From: Deltaproteobacteria bacterium
GTDB taxonomy: Bacteria > Desulfobacterota > DSM-4660 > Desulfatiglandales > B25-G16
NCBI GenBank assembly: GCA_020348625.1
Contig: CP070752.1
Coordinates: 902,399 to 912,558 of the forward strand
Length of the DNA stretch: 10,160 bases
Direction: 5' to 3'
Part shown: positions 7,037-10,160 of the stretch, piece after piece
Position numbering within the stretch: position 1 is the first letter of the stretch
How the letters are laid out: each line of letters opens with the position of its first letter
The notes under the pieces: generated by a model
Told to the model about the DNA's origin: nothing
The model's input: the letters and a program-made list of their open reading frames with translations, nothing else
Databases searched by the model: none
Translations under genes and position numbers: made by a program

Positions 7037-7300
7037 CTAAATAGCAGTGGCTAGGAGTCATCCAAACTTATTGAGAGGTTAAAACAATACAACTGCTTAT
7101 TGATGGGAGATACGGGGTCTTGCCCCAGCAAATGACTTATACGATACCCCTTATACGACTGTAAAGAAAAATACCCTTGCCTGTCTCCAGAAAATCCTGT
7201 ACAGATTTTAAGACCGCTGAAGCAGGTTCTGAATATCCTAACGTCAAAACAAGAAGACCGCCTGAACCTGGCCTGATATACGGGTGTTGCCGGAGTCGTG
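7037..7300. other. Divergent intergenic region with a tandem 9-base direct repeat
   Basis: With the dispersed repeat this makes a 354-base stretch without a convincing gene. CTTATACGA occurs at 7136-7144 and again at 7150-7158, a 14-base period, so the copies are more than one helical turn apart. GGGG-TCTTG-CCCC at about 7114-7126 is a small inverted repeat. The pair of direct repeats could be a regulator binding site for the plus-strand gene at 7301, but no clear -35/-10 pair was found. The 116-residue minus-strand frame here has a shadow-like composition. Confidence 0.4.
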
Positions 7301-7549
7301 ATGGTACATGACGAATACCAAAAGGCAGTGATTTTAGAAAATGAGATCGAGGCTCGTCTCGTCGATTCCATACTCACGGAACGTGATATACCCCATATCA
7401 TGGCTTCTTACTACGACACCGCCTATGACGGTCTGTATCAAACTCAAAAAGGGTGGGGCTACATCAGTGCACCGCCCGCCTTTCACGAGGAGATACAGGA
7501 GATTATCTCCTCTGTGAGAAAAGAATCGAGTCTTCCGGATGGGTCATAA
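7301..7549 (+). CDS. DUF2007-like small protein
   Basis: The 82-residue product has the pattern of the DUF2007 'putative signal transducing protein' family. It opens with a strand, then ENEIEARLVDSILTERDIPH, where a helix starts with the conserved E-x-x-A-R/x-L core and precedes an 'xIP' turn. A variable loop (YYDTAYDGLYQTQKGWG) follows, then a strand and an acidic C-terminal helix (HEEIQEIISSVRKES). This is an alpha/beta ferredoxin-like mini-domain, cytoplasmic, with no known biochemical role. A GTG at 7298 is also in frame. I prefer ATG 7301 because GGAG at 7292-7295 is then 5 bases away rather than 2. It is first of three small plus-strand genes. The family call is moderate; that the frame is coding is fairly sure. 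Confidence 0.75.
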   Translation: MVHDEYQKAVILENEIEARLVDSILTERDIPHIMASYYDTAYDGLYQTQKGWGYISAPPAFHEEIQEIISSVRKESSLPDGS

Positions 7550-7663
7550 CCCAAGATCATGATTCCCTGTTCTTGATGAATCGCTTAGGCCAGACCCACA
7601 CTAGGTTGGGTTGCCGACTCCCGTCTTTGAACAACCCCTTTCATCCGTACGGTCTAGAAAACC

Positions 7664-7703
7664 TTGACAATGAAGTCATTTCTCGTCACTATTCCTATGG
7701 AAT
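7664..7703 (+). promoter_or_regulatory. Candidate promoter with overlapping palindrome upstream of the hypothetical gene pair
   Basis: TTGACA at 7664-7669 is a perfect -35 box. A poor -10 (CACTAT, 7687-7692) lies 17 bases on. The palindrome ATTCC-TAT-GGAAT (7691-7703) overlaps the -10 and start region, where an operator would sit. It lies in the 190-base gap between 7549 and 7740. Confidence 0.35.
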
Positions 7704-7739
7704 AATTGTGAGGGTGTCAAAAGGGCGAGGTCCGTTTTC

Positions 7740-8183
7740 ATGGGATGGGATATCTTTGGACCTAAAGGAAAAACAAAAGAGCCACAGGATGTTTTCCACC
7801 CTGTTATTGAGCGTATTGAAAAGGTTGCCCCTAAGGGCTTTCGAGACGAAAGGATTATGTACTACTACAACTATAGACAAATGCCCACATATCGTAAGCC
7901 ATTGCTTTCCTTATTGAAACACATATCGGGGAGAACCTGGAAGGAAGAAGATGAAGAGCTGTTCTTACAGGAGCTCTTTCGGAAACTCAAGGATTTTTAT
8001 GACGTAAGGGGCAAGCTTTCCATTGATGAAGCTATAGAAGACTATAGTATAAAAGCGAAATTGCTCCAAATATACAAGATATTCTATGATGATACCAGCC
8101 TAGCAGGGCCAAAGATCAATGAGTGTCTGGAGAAGATAGGCAAAAACCAAATGTTCTCAAAACGAGGGTACAATGAAAATTAA
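7740..8183 (+). CDS. Hypothetical protein, helical and charged
   Basis: The 147 residues match no family I recognise. The N-terminus MGWDIFGPKGKTKEP is polar. It is followed by helical, charged segments (ERIEKVAPKGF, EEDEELFLQELFRKLKDFYD, SIDEAIEDYSIKAKLLQIYKI) with a Tyr-rich patch MYYYNYRQM at 60-68. There is no signal peptide, transmembrane segment or Cys motif, so it is probably a soluble cytoplasmic protein. The ribosome site is GCGAGG, about 9 bases before the ATG. Its last 11 bases overlap the start of the next gene (ATGAAAATTAA), a typical translational-coupling overlap. An alternative frame across 7453-7917 is rejected because it overlaps the DUF2007-like gene and reads like a shadow. 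Confidence 0.75.
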   Translation: MGWDIFGPKGKTKEPQDVFHPVIERIEKVAPKGFRDERIMYYYNYRQMPTYRKPLLSLLKHISGRTWKEEDEELFLQELFRKLKDFYDVRGKLSIDEAIEDYSIKAKLLQIYKIFYDDTSLAGPKINECLEKIGKNQMFSKRGYNEN

Positions 8184-8484
8184 GGTGGAAAGCGAAAAGA
8201 TCATTAAAGCGGTGAGGAAATTGGACGGCGTTGAGATCGTGCTCGAAAGCATCACTGATGCCAAGGAGGCAATTGATCTCATCCTGAGAAAGACCGAGCT
8301 GATCAACAGCGAAGATTACGCAAAACTCAAGGAGGTTAAGGTTAGCTCTTTTCAGGAATACAAGACCTCTGCAGTAGATTATAAGATGGTTTTTCTGCTG
8401 GAATTCATCTTTGAGGAAAAAGTACCCTTAGATACAAAGGTTTCTGTTATCAAAGAGGTGCAAAGCTTCTTTGAGAAAATTTGA
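8173..8484 (+). CDS. Hypothetical protein coupled to the preceding gene
   Basis: The 103-residue product is not recognised. It has regular alternation of helices and strands: KIIKAVRKLDGVEIVLESI, then DAKEAIDLILRKTELI, a strand VKVSSFQEYKTSAVDYKMVFLLEFIFEEK, and a final helix TKVSVIKEVQSFFEKI. This suggests a small alpha/beta fold. It has no Cys, signal or membrane segment. The start ATG overlaps the upstream stop by 11 bases, and GAGGG lies just upstream as ribosome site, so it is translated with the 147-residue protein. The two may act as partners, which is inferred from the overlap only. Confidence 0.78.
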   Translation: MKIKVESEKIIKAVRKLDGVEIVLESITDAKEAIDLILRKTELINSEDYAKLKEVKVSSFQEYKTSAVDYKMVFLLEFIFEEKVPLDTKVSVIKEVQSFFEKI

Positions 8485-8814
8485 GCTATTCTTACCTACA
8501 TGGCACGTTAGTTCACAATTCTCTCGACAGCCGTAAGGTGTGTGACCCAAAGACGCTTGCTCATGAGCACTTTGCTGCATCCTTCGGTACCGCGATCCAG
8601 CAAACTTCCCTTCCTCCTGGAGTTTGCGAATAACCTGTTCAGTATCCGAGAATGAGGTCCCCTTGTAGTCTTGATCAGAGAAACGAATACGGTTTGCTCT
8701 CATAGGCCCGTAGAGGGTTTTACCTTGACACCACAGCTTCTTTCCTATATTGATTTAGGACTGTACTTTCGCATTCGGCACTCAACCTATTCGCACCTTA
8801 ACATTCACGCTTCC
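8485..8814. other. 330-base stretch without a firm gene; weak minus-strand ORF
   Basis: No RNA gene or terminator is evident. A minus-strand frame 8703-8428 encodes 91 residues beginning MRANRIRFSDQDYKGTS, with a helical IRKLQEEGKF segment and a Cys cluster GCRENCELTCH. Its codons look plausible, but it lacks a ribosome site and overlaps the end of the plus-strand gene by 57 bases, so I rate it about 0.2. The plus-strand frame of the downstream dehydrogenase is open back to 8656 but has no ATG before 8815. Confidence 0.35.
8725..8753 (+). promoter_or_regulatory. Candidate promoter of the amino acid dehydrogenase gene
   Basis: TTGACA at 8725-8730 is a perfect -35. TATATT (8746-8751) follows after 15 bases, or TATTGA (8748-8753) after 17. 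Transcription would start near 8758-8760, which favours the ATG at 8815 as start codon with a leader of about 55 bases. Confidence 0.45.
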
Positions 8815-10160
8815 ATGAGAGAGGGGGAATGTTCTAAATTGGAGAGGAGTTTGTTTTTCCCCTTGGGGAGGGAAGATCTCACGAGTCTTGGCGTCTATCA
8901 TAATTGGAAGGATGGCCTTGTAACCTTTCGGGCTGCCAAGGAGTGGGAGCAAGAAACAGATTGGTCGAGATATAGTCGGGATTTTACCGCGGAAGAGCCG
9001 TTGACTACCCGTACTGCGTATCTCGGGCATCAGGAAACCTGGGATCTATTTAAGAGATATGATTTGACAGGATATCTCAACGATGTGGTGGATTTAATCA
9101 AGAAAGGGAAGCACCAAGGAATCGAGTGTTTTTTTGACCGAAACAAAAATATACGTTTTATCAGCAACATGCACAGCAATACCCTGGGGATCAATAATGG
9201 CTATCATGCGATCCGGAGCGGCGGAATACGGCGCCATGAACCTGAGGAAGAAGAAATAGAGGTGATTATTGACGGCCTGAATTTAAGTCGGGCCATGTCC
9301 TTCAAGAATGCCGGTGCCCAAATCCCCTTTGGTGGAAGTAAGATCACCGTTCAGTGCGCTCCGGTGGATCTCAGTGATTTTCACACACTGGGTTTCCTGG
9401 CTTACGCCTTAGATAGGACTCGATCCTTTACCGGTCCCGATATGGGCTTCTCGCCTGAACTGGCAGATGTCATGAGGCGAGAAGGATATTCCGTTAACAT
9501 AACAGGCGGGTTCGACAGCAAGATCGGCCCTACCGGGGGTCCTACTGGCTATGGCGTCTATCTGGCCCTAAAAGAGGCGGTCAACTTCAGATTTGGCGCC
9601 GAGAGCCTGGCAGGAAAGAGCGTTGTGGTGCAGGGCACAGGGGCTGTTGGTTACCCACTGGTTGAGGAATACCTTACAAAAGAAGACGTTACCATATTCA
9701 TTGCAGACATCGTACGAGACCCGGTGACAAAACTAGTGGCTCAATTTCCGGGTCGTGTGAAGGAGCTGGATCCCAAAGATGTGTTCAATGTCGAAGCAGA
9801 CATTTTTGCACCCTGTGCTATGGGAGGTATCCTGGACGATGAGACCATTAAGTCGCTGAAGTGCTCCATAGTAATGGGTGCGGCCAACAACCAACTCAAG
9901 GCCACTAATCAGGAAGAAGAGATCAGGCTTGCAAAAAGCCTGAATGAGCGGGGCATCTTGTTCCAGGTTGATTGGATGCATAATACCGGTGGGGTGATCG
10001 CCGGAATGGAAGAGTATATGTACCGGGAAAAGGCCAACCTGGATCATGTGATGTCACATACCGAAAAAGTGTGTAAGTACGGGGTCAGAGAGAATCTTGA
10101 GGCTGCAAAGAAGGAGGGGATTACGCCCACAGAAAGGGCCTACCGATACTACGCCTCCAA
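8815..10160 (+). CDS. Glu/Leu/Phe/Val dehydrogenase family amino acid dehydrogenase (C-terminus off the right edge)
   Basis: NAD(P)-dependent oxidative deamination of an amino acid to a 2-oxo acid. Numbered from ATG 8815, 448 residues are visible. The catalytic domain shows LSRAMSFKNAGAQIPFGGSK, with K164 and K176 twelve residues apart, as are the substrate and catalytic Lys of glutamate dehydrogenases. NITGGFDSKIGPTGGPTGYG precedes the Rossmann motif GTGAVG (274-279), and D298 ends the second strand, which favours NAD over NADP. VDWMHNTGGV lies near the C-terminus. The dimerisation domain seems to start near residue 75-80, leaving an extra N-terminal stretch rich in Trp and Tyr. The start is uncertain: no Shine-Dalgarno precedes ATG 8815, and in-frame TTG codons at 8725, 8839, 8851 and 8863 are alternatives. 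Spacing resembles leucine dehydrogenase as much as glutamate dehydrogenase, so I leave the substrate open. Confidence 0.9.
   Translation, partial: MREGECSKLERSLFFPLGREDLTSLGVYHNWKDGLVTFRAAKEWEQETDWSRYSRDFTAEEPLTTRTAYLGHQETWDLFKRYDLTGYLNDVVDLIKKGKHQGIECFFDRNKNIRFISNMHSNTLGINNGYHAIRSGGIRRHEPEEEEIEVIIDGLNLSRAMSFKNAGAQIPFGGSKITVQCAPVDLSDFHTLGFLAYALDRTRSFTGPDMGFSPELADVMRREGYSVNITGGFDSKIGPTGGPTGYGVYLALKEAVNFRFGAESLAGKSVVVQGTGAVGYPLVEEYLTKEDVTIFIADIVRDPVTKLVAQFPGRVKELDPKDVFNVEADIFAPCAMGGILDDETIKSLKCSIVMGAANNQLKATNQEEEIRLAKSLNERGILFQVDWMHNTGGVIAGMEEYMYREKANLDHVMSHTEKVCKYGVRENLEAAKKEGITPTERAYRYYAS

Noticed and set aside
7051..7401. 116-residue minus-strand ORF in the divergent spacer
   Set aside because: It is Ser/Arg/Phe-rich, has no ribosome site, and its N-terminal half is antisense to the DUF2007-like gene.
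7453..7917. 154-residue plus-strand ORF
   Set aside because: It overlaps the DUF2007-like and 147-residue genes out of frame, and its composition is unlike a protein.
8782..9030. 82-residue minus-strand ORF
   Set aside because: It is antisense to the N-terminal part of the dehydrogenase frame, with no ribosome site or recognisable motif.
1..10160. CRISPR arrays, tRNA or rRNA genes, transposases, phage genes
   Set aside because: No regularly spaced repeats, no recognisable tRNA or rRNA segments and no transposase or integrase motifs were seen on reading both strands.

Overview
The window looks like chromosomal DNA of an anaerobic bacterium, most likely a sulfate-reducing or syntrophic member of the Desulfobacterota (former Deltaproteobacteria). 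The reasons are a Tat-exported selenocysteine formate dehydrogenase with a small FdhB of the Desulfovibrio type, an 11-heme exported cytochrome c next to it, an acyl-CoA dehydrogenase, small Cys-rich and hypothetical proteins, and a dispersed-repeat copy. The taxonomic call is inference from gene content; no marker gene is present.

Region 1 (1-5441, minus strand) is a formate-oxidation module. Read in its own direction it holds a putative promoter (5339-5367), an 11-CxxCH multiheme cytochrome c (3923-5257), a 355-base spacer with a broken small membrane-protein ORF, then fdhA (514-3567) and fdhB (1-500, cut by the window edge). The fdhA frame is interrupted by an in-frame UGA at 2992-2994. 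Its context (Sec followed by His, in the conserved ARI-U-HSATVA setting) and a hairpin just downstream show that this is a selenocysteine codon. The two apparent ORFs are therefore one 1017-residue protein. FdhA would oxidise formate in the periplasm, FdhB would carry electrons through three [4Fe-4S] clusters, and the multiheme cytochrome is the plausible acceptor.

Region 2 (5442-6946, minus strand) is a two-gene operon: a Cys-rich, probably zinc-binding 98-residue protein and an acyl-CoA dehydrogenase with a GTG start 11 bases downstream.

Region 3 (6947-7300) is a divergent intergenic region. It holds a copy of a GTCATTGCGAG-type dispersed repeat and a short tandem direct repeat.

Region 4 (7301-8484, plus strand) has three small genes: a DUF2007-like protein, then two overlapping hypothetical genes.

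Region 5 (8485-10160) is a 330-base stretch with a candidate promoter, then a Glu/Leu/Phe/Val-dehydrogenase-family amino acid dehydrogenase that runs off the right edge. It has an N-terminal extension and no clear ribosome binding site.

I did not find an obviously new multi-gene system. The strongest leads are the selenoprotein FDH with its 11-heme cytochrome partner, the broken small CxxCGGTG protein between them, and the G8 tract at the cytochrome's ribosome binding site.
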